Translations under genes and position numbers: made by a program | Source of the DNA: G051903925 sp051903925 | Lineage (GTDB): Bacteria; Pseudomonadota; Alphaproteobacteria; Zavarziniales; Zavarziniaceae | Direction of reading: 5' to 3' | Assembly: GCF_051903925.1 (NCBI RefSeq) | Contig: NZ_CP173678.1 | Coordinates: forward strand, 806,001-870,000 | Length of the DNA stretch: 64,000 bases | Notes under the pieces: model-generated | Told to the model about the DNA's origin: nothing | Database searches by the model: none | The model's input: the letters and a program-made list of their open reading frames with translations, nothing else | Shown: piece after piece, positions 1-7,752 of the stretch | Numbering within the stretch: position 1 is the first letter of the stretch | Layout: the number at the start of each line of letters is the position of its first letter

Positions 1-1051
1 TGATCGGATACTCGGTCATGTAGCCATAGCCGCCAAAGAACTGCAGGCACTTGTCGACGACGCGGCCCTGCAGCTCGGTGCACCACAGCTTGGCCATCGC
101 CCCGCCCGTCGCGTCCAGCTCGCCCTTCACATGGCGGTCGACGCAAGCGTCGATGAAGGCCCAGGCCACTTCCAGCTCGGTCTTGATCTCGGCCAGGGTA
201 AAGGCGGTGTTCTGGAAGCCCAGGATCGGCTTGCCGAAGGCCTTGCGCTCCTTGACATAGTCGACCGTCCACTCGAAGGCGATCTGGGCCGCGGCGACTG
301 CGCCGACGCCGATCACCAGGCGCTCCTGCGGCAGCTGGCTCATCAGATAGATGAAGCCCTTGCCCTCCTCGCCCAGGCAATTGGTGATGGGCACGCGCAC
401 GTCGTCGAAGAACAGCTCGGACGTGTCCGCTGCCTTCAGGCCCATCTTGTCCAGGTTGCGGCCGCGGCGGAAGCCGGGCGTGTCGCGGTCGACCAGGATC
501 AGGCTGGTCCCCTTGGACCCCTTGGAGGGGTCGGTCTTGGCGACGACGATCACCACGTCGGCATGCTGGCCATTGGTGATGAAGGTCTTCTGGCCGTTGA
601 TGACGTATTCGTTGCCCTCGCGCCGCGCCGTCGTGCGCACCGCCTGCAGGTCGCTGCCGGTGCCGGGCTCGGTCATCGCGATGGCGCCCACCACCTCGCC
701 CGAGACCATCTTCGGCAGGTAGTGCTGCTTCTGCTCGTCCGAGCCGTAATGCCAGATATAGGGGGCGACGATGTCCGAATGGACCTGCCAGCCCAGGCTG
801 CCGGTGCCGGAGCGCTGGCCCTCCTCCGCGATGATCGCGTTGTAGCGGAAATCTACGCCCGCCCCGCCATATTCCTCGGGAATGCCGGGGCACAGCAGGC
901 CGGCCTCGCCCGCCTTCGTCCACAGGTCGCGCGGAATGATCCCGGCCTCGTCCCAAGCGGCGGCATGGGGGGCGACTTCCTTGGCCATGAACTTGGCAAC
1001 CGAGTCGCGGAAGATCTCGTGTTCGTGCTCGAAAATGCGACGCGGCATCAT
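1..1051 (-). CDS. acyl-CoA dehydrogenase (3' end cut by window edge)
   Basis: FAD-dependent acyl-CoA dehydrogenase that introduces the alpha,beta double bond into an acyl-CoA and passes electrons to ETF. About 350 residues are visible. The family signature EPGTGSDL follows the helical N-terminal domain, then the middle beta domain (NGQKTFITNGQHAD) and the C-terminal helical domain, which is still running with FFGGYGYMTEYPI when the window ends, so only the last few dozen residues are missing. Two consecutive ATG codons (1051, 1048) can start it; AAGGAAGGAA about nine bases upstream supports this site. The substrate cannot be told from the sequence; the overall type is the short/medium/branched-chain group. 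No partner gene is visible in the window. Confidence 0.9.
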   Translation of the reverse strand, partial: MMPRRIFEHEHEIFRDSVAKFMAKEVAPHAAAWDEAGIIPRDLWTKAGEAGLLCPGIPEEYGGAGVDFRYNAIIAEEGQRSGTGSLGWQVHSDIVAPYIWHYGSDEQKQHYLPKMVSGEVVGAIAMTEPGTGSDLQAVRTTARREGNEYVINGQKTFITNGQHADVVIVVAKTDPSKGSKGTSLILVDRDTPGFRRGRNLDKMGLKAADTSELFFDDVRVPITNCLGEEGKGFIYLMSQLPQERLVIGVGAVAAAQIAFEWTVDYVKERKAFGKPILGFQNTAFTLAEIKTELEVAWAFIDACVDRHVKGELDATGGAMAKLWCTELQGRVVDKCLQFFGGYGYMTEYPI

Positions 1052-1281
1052 GGGCGCGGGTTCCTTCCTTGTCCGTCCGACCGTGCGGTATGCCCGCGCG
1101 AGTATCACGGGCGGCGGACCACGCCAATGGTTTTGGCGCCGCACCGTTTGCCGCTTGTGCGACCGCTCACGACCGTTCACGCGGACGTGTCGACCGGGAC
1201 GTGCCTGTCACAGAGACGGCACAGGACGCGGCCCGCTAATGTGTGACCTTAAGCAGGCTGAGAATCAGGGGCGGGGGCTGC

Positions 1282-1755
1282 ATGTTCGGTCGGCGCGTGG
1301 CGCTCGATCTGGTCGAGCACTTGCACGACATGTGCGTGGGAATCTCGGACGTCTACACGTCCAGGGTGGGGGCGGACTGGCCCGCCATCCCCAACCGCTA
1401 CACGGCCGGCTGGTACCTTGGCCTGGCGACCGAGGCATTGCGCGTCCACGGCATCCTGGATCCCGGCCGGCCCGCGGAACTGGTGCGCCACGTCGTCCGG
1501 TCGGCCTATGGCTGGGATGCCAGCCTGGTTCATGATCGCTACGGCTTCGACCCCGCCATCAACGAGCGCGACCATGTGAAGATGGCGGCTTCGGCCGATG
1601 CCTCCCGCGCCTATGGCGAGTTGCGGCGGCGCAGGCCCGGCGCCATGTGGGCGCGCCACCTGTCGGTCCTGTTCGAACATCTGCACGAGACGCCCGTCGG
1701 CAGTGCCGAGCCCGGTCTTGTCGTCTTCGTGCCCAAGCTGCGGGTGGCGGTCTGA
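1282..1755 (+). CDS. unknown protein, first of two tandem paralogues
   Basis: Unrecognised 157-residue cytoplasmic protein with no signal peptide or membrane segment. It starts FGRRVALDLVEHLHDM and carries YTAGWYLGLATEALRVHG and WDASLVHDRYGFDP. The same pattern (FGRR, YT.G...G...EA.R.HG, WDA.L.HDR.GFD) recurs in the next gene, so the pair arose by duplication. ATG 1282 is chosen because a purine-rich GGGGCGGGGG lies just upstream; a GTG at 1243 in the same frame is an alternative. Its stop overlaps the start of its paralogue (TGATG), so they are translationally coupled. No function can be proposed from the sequence. Confidence 0.7.
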   Translation: MFGRRVALDLVEHLHDMCVGISDVYTSRVGADWPAIPNRYTAGWYLGLATEALRVHGILDPGRPAELVRHVVRSAYGWDASLVHDRYGFDPAINERDHVKMAASADASRAYGELRRRRPGAMWARHLSVLFEHLHETPVGSAEPGLVVFVPKLRVAV

Positions 1756-2249
1756 TGTCGTTTGTCGGGCGCGGCTCTGGCGGGGCCTTCGGACGGCGCA
1801 GCGGATTCGATGCCGCCGCCGAACTGTTCGACATGCTGGAAGCCCTGCGGGCGGAGGTGGAGGCCGCGGGCCGGACCATGCCGCGCAGCCCCGGCCGCTA
1901 TACCGTGGGCTTCGTCATCGGCATGGCGCGGGAGGCGATCCGCCTGCACGGCGGCGACGGGGACGAGGAGGCGATGCTGACGGCCCGCCGGGTCGGCGCG
2001 CGCCTGCTGGAATGGGACGCCGCCTTGATCCACGACCGGATCGGCTTCGACGCGACCCTGGGCCGGGCCACGGACCGCGAGAAAGGCCGCGCGATCGAGG
2101 ATGGCGCCCGTGCCTTTCGCGCAGTGGCCCTGGCGCGCCGGGCCCGCGCCTTTCACGACATGGCCGCGTTCGAGGAGTTCCTGGCAGCACTTGAGCGCGA
2201 CGTCGGCGCCTCTGGCGCGGTCCAGCGGGTCGCCGTCGCCACGGACTAA
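1755..2249 (+). CDS. unknown protein, second of two tandem paralogues
   Basis: Unrecognised 164-residue protein, paralogous to the gene directly upstream: FGRRSGFDAAAELFDM, YTVGFVIGMAREAIRLHG and WDAALIHDRIGFDA line up with the first copy. It is predicted soluble and mostly helical, with an Arg/Ala-rich C-terminal third. ATG 1755 sits inside the upstream TGA (TGATG), giving a two-gene operon. The C-terminal halves of the two proteins have diverged more than the N-terminal halves, so the conserved block (about residues 10-100) is probably the functional unit. I do not recognise the family. Confidence 0.7.
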   Translation: MSFVGRGSGGAFGRRSGFDAAAELFDMLEALRAEVEAAGRTMPRSPGRYTVGFVIGMAREAIRLHGGDGDEEAMLTARRVGARLLEWDAALIHDRIGFDATLGRATDREKGRAIEDGARAFRAVALARRARAFHDMAAFEEFLAALERDVGASGAVQRVAVATD

Positions 2250-2336
2250 CGGCCCCTCCCACCCTTGACAGGCGGCCGGCGCGCCCGCTATCGCTCCGGC
2301 CATGGACACCGCTGCGACGATCGCGACCTGCAAAAA

Positions 2337-2352
2337 GGCCCCCCTGGGGGCC
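2337..2352 (-). terminator. GC hairpin followed by T5 on the minus strand
   Basis: GGCCCCC and GGGGGCC form a seven-base-pair stem almost without loop; read on the minus strand it is followed by five T. It would stop minus-strand transcripts that run antisense through dapA from the 3.4-4.4 kb operon. No assay can be read from sequence and the loop is very short, so confidence is low. Confidence 0.3.
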
Positions 2353-2471
2353 ACGGATCGCCGCGCGCGCTAGGATCAAGCCGCACTTCGACCAGGACCC
2401 CGCCGGTGCGACGGGGTCCCTATTCCGTGTCCAGTCCCGTCTCCGGCCCTTTTTTCGCAAGGGATCGAGAC

Positions 2472-3395
2472 ATGACTTTTCCCAATCGCCCCAGTGCCGC
2501 TGGCCCTGCCGGCCTCTGGCTCCCGCTCGTGACGCCGTTCCGCGACGGCGCCCTGGACGAGACGTCGCTGCGGCGCCTGGTCCGGCACTTCCTGGCCCAG
2601 CCGCTGGACGGCCTGATCCTGGGCGCCACGACGGGTGAGGGCCTGGCCCTGGACGCGGACGAACTGGCCCGGATCGTGGCCGTGGCGGCCGAGACGCGTG
2701 CCACGAGCGGCAGCGTCATGCCCCTTCATATCGGCCTGGGCGGCAGCCACACCGCACGGATGGTGACACAGCTGGAGCGCATGGCCGACTGGCCGGTTTC
2801 GGGCGTCCTGGTCCCGGCACCCCACTACAGCAGGCCGTCCCAGGCCGGCCTGCTGGCGCACTTCCGGGCGCTGGCCGACGCCGCGCCCTGGCCGCTGATG
2901 CTCTACAACATCCCCTATCGCAGCGGCGTCGGCATCGCCAACGAGACGATGCTGGCCCTGGCGGCACATCCCAACATCGTGGGGGTCAAGGACTGCTGCG
3001 CCGATGCACTCCAGTCCTTTGCCCTGCTGCAGCAGCGGCCGCGCGGCTTCAGCGTCCTGACGGGGGAGGACGCGCTGTTCTACTCCGCGCTGGCGCACGG
3101 GGCGGACGGCGGCATCCTGGCCTCGGCCCACGTGCGCACGGCGGAGTTCGCGGCAATCGGCCGGCACGTGCGGTCTGGCGACCAGCGCGCCGCCCTGGCC
3201 GCGTGGCATTCCCTGGCGGAGGTCCCGCGCCTGCTGTTCGCCGAACCCAACCCCGCCCCCATCAAGCACTGGCTGTGGCGCCAGGGCCTGATCGACAGCC
3301 CGGAAGTTCGCCTGCCGATGACCGGGATCAGCGATGGGCTGGCAGCCCGCATCGATGCCGCAATGGCCGAGCCGCGCCTGTCGGCCTGTGCCTGA
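2472..3395 (+). CDS. dapA: dihydrodipicolinate synthase family protein (DapA-like aldolase)
   Basis: A class I aldolase of the DapA/NanA family. DapA condenses pyruvate with aspartate semialdehyde in lysine and diaminopimelate synthesis. The 307 residues form a (beta/alpha)8 barrel with the pyruvate-binding GATTGEG (51-57), the proton-relay tyrosine in YNIP (145-148) and the Schiff-base lysine K173 in GVKD. Length fits the family (about 290-310). ATG 2472 is used because homology begins immediately after it; the frame stays open upstream, but those codons do not resemble the family. It stands alone, without other lysine genes, so a catabolic keto-acid aldolase of the same fold is possible; the symbol is therefore provisional. 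Confidence 0.8.
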   Translation: MTFPNRPSAAGPAGLWLPLVTPFRDGALDETSLRRLVRHFLAQPLDGLILGATTGEGLALDADELARIVAVAAETRATSGSVMPLHIGLGGSHTARMVTQLERMADWPVSGVLVPAPHYSRPSQAGLLAHFRALADAAPWPLMLYNIPYRSGVGIANETMLALAAHPNIVGVKDCCADALQSFALLQQRPRGFSVLTGEDALFYSALAHGADGGILASAHVRTAEFAAIGRHVRSGDQRAALAAWHSLAEVPRLLFAEPNPAPIKHWLWRQGLIDSPEVRLPMTGISDGLAARIDAAMAEPRLSACA

Positions 3396-3429
3396 ACCGG
3401 GACGGGCCCCCTCACCGGTGCCCGGGATC

Positions 3430-3873
3430 TCAGTGCAGGACCTGGCCGGGCCTGCGCTGCGGTGGCTGGGCCGCAACCGGGCGGGGCCGCGGCTCCGCCA
3501 GCGGGCTGGCCTGGTGATGGACCATGCGCCACGCCCCGTTCTGCCGCAGGAACGTGTTGGTCGCGACCAGCGTGTCGTTGCCCAGGCGCTCATAGCAGAT
3601 CACCAGGCCCACGGCGCCGAGCACCACGGCGACCGGCTCCTCCGGCACGATGCGGGGGGAGCCGGGATTGGCGACGATGGCGCGCCAGCTCTCCATCACC
3701 GCCTCCCGCCCGATGCGAGGCGACCAGCCGGGATGGATGCAGGCGACCGTGACATCCTCGGCCCACAGGGCGTCCAGCGCATCGGCGTCCCGCCGGGCAA
3801 ACGCGGCGTAGAATGCCGCGTTGGCGGCGATCAGGGCGCTTTCGTCGCTGGCCATGCCTGCGGGATCGGTCAT
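3430..3873 (-). CDS. NTF2/SnoaL-like cone-fold protein
   Basis: A 147-residue protein of the DUF4440/SnoaL-like NTF2 superfamily. The typical pattern is present: a helical start (ESALIAANAAFYAAFARRD), ALDALWAEDVTVACIHPG, and a strand-rich second half ending NTFLRQNGAWRMVHHQASP. Such proteins form cone-shaped dimers with a small hydrophobic pocket and are often uncharacterised; no specific ligand is indicated. The last 20 or so residues are Pro/Arg-rich and probably disordered. It lies 31 bases downstream of the helical gene at 3905-4429 and is likely co-transcribed with it; it converges on dapA. Confidence 0.75.
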   Translation of the reverse strand: MTDPAGMASDESALIAANAAFYAAFARRDADALDALWAEDVTVACIHPGWSPRIGREAVMESWRAIVANPGSPRIVPEEPVAVVLGAVGLVICYERLGNDTLVATNTFLRQNGAWRMVHHQASPLAEPRPRPVAAQPPQRRPGQVLH

Positions 3874-3904
3874 GCTTGGCGCCCCCTCGTCGTGCCCCCC
3901 ATGC

Positions 3905-4429
3905 TCAGGCCTTGCGCCCGCTGAAGTCCAGCAGGCTGGGGGCACGGGCGATGATTTCGGACAGGATGTCCTGGGCCTTGGCCAGATCCTGCGCCGCCTT
4001 CTCGTCGAGCAGGACCTGCAGGTGCGGTTGCTCCAGGCGCTTGCGCGCATGCCAGAGGGAGCGCAGCTCGCTCATGAAGACGTCGCGGGTGCCGACGGGC
4101 AGGCGTGCCAGGCTGGACATCACGAAGAAGAAGCGAATGCTGGTCCGGATCATCAGGCCCATCATCCCGGCCTGGGCGTGGTCGAAGCGGGACTGCAGGG
4201 CGGCGTCCGGCCCGGCCGACAGGTTGGAAAGCCGTTCCTCCACCAGGATGCTCAGGGTGTCGAACTCCTGAACCTTGTCGCGGAAATGATTGTAGACGCC
4301 ATAGGACTGCGCCTCCGCGTCCTGGGCCGCATCCTGTGCGATGGTCGTCGCTTCCTCGATCTGTCGCTCAAGGGCGTCGATCAGGCCATCGGTCTCGGCC
4401 GCGGAAAAGGTGCGCGTGGGCTTTCGCAT
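3905..4429 (-). CDS. unknown helical protein
   Basis: Unrecognised 174-residue protein, predicted almost entirely alpha-helical. Residues about 15-75 are rich in Ala, Glu and Gln with heptad-like spacing (ALERQIEEATTIAQDAAQD), so a coiled-coil or helical bundle is likely. A short hydrophobic patch (MMGLMIRTSIRFFFVMSSLA, about 88-107) could be a buried helix or a weak membrane contact. It is the first gene of a two-gene minus-strand unit with the NTF2-like gene and is divergent from cysE. A phasin- or chaperone-like bundle would fit the composition, but this is only a structural analogy. Confidence 0.65.
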   Translation of the reverse strand: MRKPTRTFSAAETDGLIDALERQIEEATTIAQDAAQDAEAQSYGVYNHFRDKVQEFDTLSILVEERLSNLSAGPDAALQSRFDHAQAGMMGLMIRTSIRFFFVMSSLARLPVGTRDVFMSELRSLWHARKRLEQPHLQVLLDEKAAQDLAKAQDILSEIIARAPSLLDFSGRKA

Positions 4430-4525
4430 GGGCGCGGCCAGCTTAGGCGATCACGGCGCGGCGGCAAACGCCTGCAACGCCGTCGGCGATTCTGACGCTG
4501 GACAGGCGCCATCCAGGGGCTCACA

Positions 4526-4557
4526 GTGAATGAGAGAGCCCAAGGTTCATCATTCAC
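4526..4557. promoter_or_regulatory. inverted repeat upstream of cysE
   Basis: GTGAATGA, 16 bases, then TCATTCAC: a perfect eight-base inverted repeat in the divergent region, 70 bases before the cysE start. The spacing and position fit an operator for a dimeric regulator or a leader hairpin. The protein that would bind cannot be identified here. Confidence 0.35.
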
Positions 4558-4626
4558 GGTCGGGATCGGCGGCGCGACTACCGCCAGGGACCGTGGAAAC
4601 GGGCCACAGACGTGGGAGGACACGCG

Positions 4627-5457
4627 ATGATCCAGCCGGTGGCGACCCTTGCCCGCGTGGCAACGCATGACCCGATCTGGGCCGAGATCCGCCGCGATGC
4701 GGAAACCCTGGTACAGGACGAGCCGGTGATGGCCGGATTCCTGCACGCGGGCGTGCTGGTCCATCGCTCGCTCGAGGATGCGCTGAGCTACCAGTTGGCG
4801 AACAAGCTGGCTGGGGCCGCGGTCGGGCCTTTGCTGATGCGCCAGGTCATCGACGAGGCCTTTGCGTCCGACCGCGATATTCCGGAGGCGGTGCGCGCCG
4901 ACTTCCATGCCGTGCGCGACCGCGATCCGGCCTGCCGCTCGTACCTGGAGCCGCTGCTCTACTTCAAGGGGTTCCACGCGATCCAGGCCTACCGCATCGC
5001 GCACTGGCTGTGGCGGTCCGGCCGGCGGGGGCTGGCGCTGTTCTTCCAGAACCGCATCTCGGAGGCGTTCGGCGTGGATATCCACCCCGCGGCCCGGATC
5101 GGGCGCGGCATCCTGCTCGACCACGGCACCGGCGTCGTGATCGGCGAGACCGTGGTGATCGAGAACTGCGTGTCGATGCTCCAGGGCGTGACCCTGGGCG
5201 GCACGGGCAAGGAAACCGGCGATCGCCACCCCAAGGTGCGCGCCGGCGCCCTGATCGGTGCCAATGCGACCATCCTTGGCAATATCGAGGTGGGCGAAGG
5301 GGCCAAGGTCGGCGCCGGCAGCGTGGTGCTGCAGAACGTGCCGCCCCATTGCACCGTGGCCGGTGTGCCCGCCGTGGTGAAGGGCTGCCCCGACTGTCCG
5401 GAGCCGGCCCGCGCCATGGACCACTGGTTCCCCTGCGGCAACGCCGAGCAGGGCTGA
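4627..5457 (+). CDS. cysE: serine O-acetyltransferase
   Basis: Transfers acetyl from acetyl-CoA to L-serine to give O-acetylserine, the committed step of cysteine synthesis. The 276 residues show the helical N-terminal domain (SYQLANKLAGAAVGPLL, about 54-70) and a left-handed parallel beta-helix of hexapeptide repeats from about residue 150 (DIHPAARIGRGILLDHG). The catalytic D165/H166 lie in DHGTGVVIGET, followed by GVTLGGTG and the C-terminal repeats. ATG 4627 is preferred over an in-frame ATG 15 bases upstream because GGGAGGA (4614-4620) is ideally spaced for it. It converges on the EamA transporter, ten bases away. Together with serA-serC at 34-37 kb it covers serine-to-cysteine supply. 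Confidence 0.95.
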   Translation: MIQPVATLARVATHDPIWAEIRRDAETLVQDEPVMAGFLHAGVLVHRSLEDALSYQLANKLAGAAVGPLLMRQVIDEAFASDRDIPEAVRADFHAVRDRDPACRSYLEPLLYFKGFHAIQAYRIAHWLWRSGRRGLALFFQNRISEAFGVDIHPAARIGRGILLDHGTGVVIGETVVIENCVSMLQGVTLGGTGKETGDRHPKVRAGALIGANATILGNIEVGEGAKVGAGSVVLQNVPPHCTVAGVPAVVKGCPDCPEPARAMDHWFPCGNAEQG

Positions 5458-5467
5458 CGCGGCGGCC

Positions 5468-6370
5468 TCAGCGGCGCGGCAGGATCAGGTCCCGCGCCGC
5501 CAGCGCGCCGCCCCCGGCGATCAGCAGGCACGCGCCGATCAGGCCGGGCTGCATCGCCGCCCAGCCCAGGGCGAGCAGGATCAGGGTCGAGAACAGCGGC
5601 GCGCCATAGGACAAGGCGCCCAGCACCGCGGCGTCGCCCCGCTTCATCCCGACATCCCACAGGAAGAAGGCCAGGCCCACGGGCCCCAGGCCCAGGCCCA
5701 GCACCGCGGCCCAGGCGGTCCAGCCCGTGGGCCAGGCGGTCTGCTCGAAGGCCAGGTGGCAGGCCAGCGCCAGGACCGCGACGCCGCCGCAGAACCCACC
5801 CACCGCATCGGTCGAGACGCTGGGCAACTGCCGGCTGAGCAGGGAATAGGCCGCCCAGGTGAAGGCCGCGGCCAGCGCCAGGCCATAGCCCAGCAGCGAG
5901 GCGGCGGCGAAATCGACATCGCCCATCAGCAGGGCCGTTCCGGCCAGCCCGGCCAGCGCTCCGCCCAGGTGGTACCAGCGCAGGCCCTCGCCGAAGATGG
6001 CCCCGCCCAGCACGATCAGCAGCGGCCACAGGTAGCAGATCAGGCTGGCCTCGGCCGGGGGTACGCGCTGCAAGGCGGCGAAGTACAGGGCGTGATAGGC
6101 GAACAGGCCGCCGACGCCCAGCAGCCACACCGCCGGCCGCTGCCGCAGGTGCGCCCAGGCCCTGGGGCCGCGCAGGCACCACGCGCCGAAGGCGATGCCA
6201 AAGGTCAGCGCCGTCATCTGGAACGGCGGCACCGCCCCGGCACCCGCGGTCAGCGCGGCCAGCAGCGCCCATAATGCGATGGCGCCCAGGCCCGCGAGCG
6301 TTGCCGAAACCGAGCCGCGCAGGCGCGCCGGCGATGGCGCCGCCAGGGTCCCCTCGACCTGTCCGGTCAT
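5468..6370 (-). CDS. EamA-family (DMT) transporter
   Basis: Inner-membrane drug/metabolite transporter of about 300 residues with ten predicted hydrophobic helices in two EamA repeats (for example GLGAIALWALLAALTAGAGA near the start and LGALSYGAPLFSTLILLALG in the second half). The pattern LICYLWPLLIVLGGAIFGE at the end of the first repeat and the overall length resemble the YddG-type amino-acid exporters. Substrate is not certain. ATG 6370 is chosen; the longer frame would need a TTG inside the HIT gene. It follows the HIT gene after ten bases and is probably co-transcribed. Confidence 0.8.
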   Translation of the reverse strand: MTGQVEGTLAAPSPARLRGSVSATLAGLGAIALWALLAALTAGAGAVPPFQMTALTFGIAFGAWCLRGPRAWAHLRQRPAVWLLGVGGLFAYHALYFAALQRVPPAEASLICYLWPLLIVLGGAIFGEGLRWYHLGGALAGLAGTALLMGDVDFAAASLLGYGLALAAAFTWAAYSLLSRQLPSVSTDAVGGFCGGVAVLALACHLAFEQTAWPTGWTAWAAVLGLGLGPVGLAFFLWDVGMKRGDAAVLGALSYGAPLFSTLILLALGWAAMQPGLIGACLLIAGGGALAARDLILPRR

Positions 6371-6380
6371 GATCGGTCGA

Positions 6381-6812
6381 TCAGAGCTGGGCGGCAATCC
6401 GCGCGGCCTGGTCCTTCAGCTCCGCCAGGTCGGCCATCTGGCCATGGGCATGGCCCTTGATCGCCTTGCCGTCCCACCGCGGGATGATGTGGAAATGCAG
6501 GTGGCCGACCGTCATTCCGGCGGCCGCCCCGCTCAGCTGCATCAGCATGATGCCATCGGGGTTCAGCGCCCGGTCGACCGCCTGTGCGATGCGCTGGGTC
6601 GCGGCGATCAGCTTCTGCAGGAGCTCGGGCTCGATCTCCAGCAGGGTGATGGCCTGGCTGCGCTTGGCGATGACCAGGGTATGGCCCGGTGCCTGCGGGA
6701 AGACGTCCATGAACGACAGCACGTCGTCGTCCTGGTAGACGACGACGCTCGGCGCCTCGCCCCGGATGATCTTCCCGAAGATGTTGTTCCGGTCATAGGC
6801 CACACGCTGCAT
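6381..6812 (-). CDS. HIT-family nucleotide-binding hydrolase
   Basis: A 143-residue histidine-triad protein of the HINT-like branch, which hydrolyses nucleoside phosphoramidates or dinucleotides. The N-terminus has the family's FGKIIRGEAPS. The catalytic triad is H104-x-H106-x-H108 in VGHLHFHIIP; the block DVFPQAPGHTLVIAKR (37-51) is equally typical. ATG 6812 has GGGGAGC about seven bases upstream; longer in-frame starts extend into low-complexity sequence that does not match the family. It is first in a two-gene unit with the EamA transporter. Confidence 0.9.
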   Translation of the reverse strand: MQRVAYDRNNIFGKIIRGEAPSVVVYQDDDVLSFMDVFPQAPGHTLVIAKRSQAITLLEIEPELLQKLIAATQRIAQAVDRALNPDGIMLMQLSGAAAGMTVGHLHFHIIPRWDGKAIKGHAHGQMADLAELKDQAARIAAQL

Positions 6813-7215
6813 CGCGCCTCGCTCCCCATTGCTGCGGCCGGCACCACCCTCCGCCGCACCGCCCATCGAACGCACTGGCGGCAGTGAAGCCCGAGCGCTG
6901 CCCCAGGGGAAGGGCCAAGGCATGCGATACCGCGCACGGCGTCACCGGCAAGGCAATAACCCATCCGGTAATTGATGAACGTGTGGTCCTATTCACATCG
7001 TTCAGGGCGGGAATCCTGCACCATAGTGCATCGCACAACGGCCCGGACCACTGATTTCCAAGCCATGCAGAAGAGTTGGGGTGCACCCGCAAAAAATCTC
7101 TGCCTCATCCCTTGACGTGAATGAAACGAATATCATTTACTGTTCATCGTTCAGGGGTGAACCCCACAGGGCCGATGGGCGGCCCGGAAGCCCCGGACGG
7201 TAACGGAGAACAGTC
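6813..7215. other. gene-free region with promoter-like and repeated motifs
   Basis: No credible coding sequence is seen in these 403 bases. Composition becomes noticeably less GC-rich after about 6960. The 12-mer CATCGTTCAGGG occurs twice in the same direction (6996-7007 and 7145-7156). A TTGACG at 7112-7117 could be a -35 box for the small membrane genes that follow, with only weak -10 candidates. An imperfect dyad AATGA/TCATT (7120-7137) overlaps this spacer. Confidence 0.4.
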
Positions 7216-7332
7216 ATGGCCCGGATCGCAGCCTTCTCGAACGGCAACGTCGTCGCGCGCTTCGCCCAGATCGTGGTCGGCGCCTATGCGTTGCTGGTGG
7301 TGTCCCAGTTCGTCGCCGTCGCCGCCGTCTGA
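7216..7332 (+). CDS. small membrane protein (38 aa)
   Basis: Short gene missed by length cut-offs. The ATG is preceded by GGAG, six bases away. The product starts MARIAAFSNGNVVARF and ends with a hydrophobic stretch (AQIVVGAYALLVVSQFVAVA) long enough for one transmembrane helix, with an Arg near the cytoplasmic side. It is followed after 41 bases by a second gene of the same build, and both end before a strong hairpin, so they look like a dedicated small operon. I recognise no family. Coding status rests on ribosome site, hydrophobic pattern and the matching neighbour. Confidence 0.5.
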   Translation: MARIAAFSNGNVVARFAQIVVGAYALLVVSQFVAVAAV

Positions 7333-7373
7333 AGACGCGAAGCGACGGTCTGGTCCTTTGAGGGAGAACGACA

Positions 7374-7496
7374 ATGACCCGGTTGCACGACCGCCTGAGC
7401 GATGGACTGGCCAAGGTGTCGGCCGTCGTCCTGGTGACCTACGCGGCGGCGGTCCTGGCGCTTTACGCAGGCGTCCTGAGCCCCAGCCTGATCTGA
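7374..7496 (+). CDS. small membrane protein (40 aa)
   Basis: Second tiny membrane protein, 40 residues: an amphipathic, charged start (MTRLHDRLSDGLAKV) followed by a single hydrophobic helix (SAVVLVTYAAAVLALYAGVL). A strong GAGGGAG lies eight bases before the ATG. Size and architecture match the preceding gene but the sequences are not obviously homologous. Proteins of this kind often act as small subunits or regulators of larger membrane complexes; no partner is visible nearby. The stop is followed 38 bases later by a perfect 18-bp hairpin. Confidence 0.55.
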   Translation: MTRLHDRLSDGLAKVSAVVLVTYAAAVLALYAGVLSPSLI

Positions 7497-7534
7497 CGCA
7501 CACATGCACAGCCGGGGCCTACCCCACCCCGGCC

Positions 7535-7585
7535 GATCCGCTGCCGGCGCCGCCGCCCCTTCCCTGACGGCGCCGGCAGCGGATC
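7535..7585 (+). terminator. perfect 18-bp hairpin after the small membrane genes
   Basis: GATCCGCTGCCGGCGCCG (7535-7552) and its exact complement (7568-7585) flank a 15-base loop. It lies 38 bases past the second small gene. There is no following T-run, so termination could be Rho-assisted or the structure could stabilise the 3' end. It also separates this unit from tsaD, which is transcribed towards it. Nothing else is seen up to 7752. Confidence 0.7.
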
Positions 7586-7752
7586 AAGCCTTCCCAGGGG
7601 ACGGGCCGCAGATGCCCGGATGAGCCTGCCCGGTCAGTGCTCCAGAACATCGTCCTGGCCCACCTGTTGGGGCCGATCCATCACCATAAGACACGCGTGG
7701 CCTCGCCGCTGCTCCACCGCTGCGCATCGGAAACGAGCTGAAATCGGCGCCG

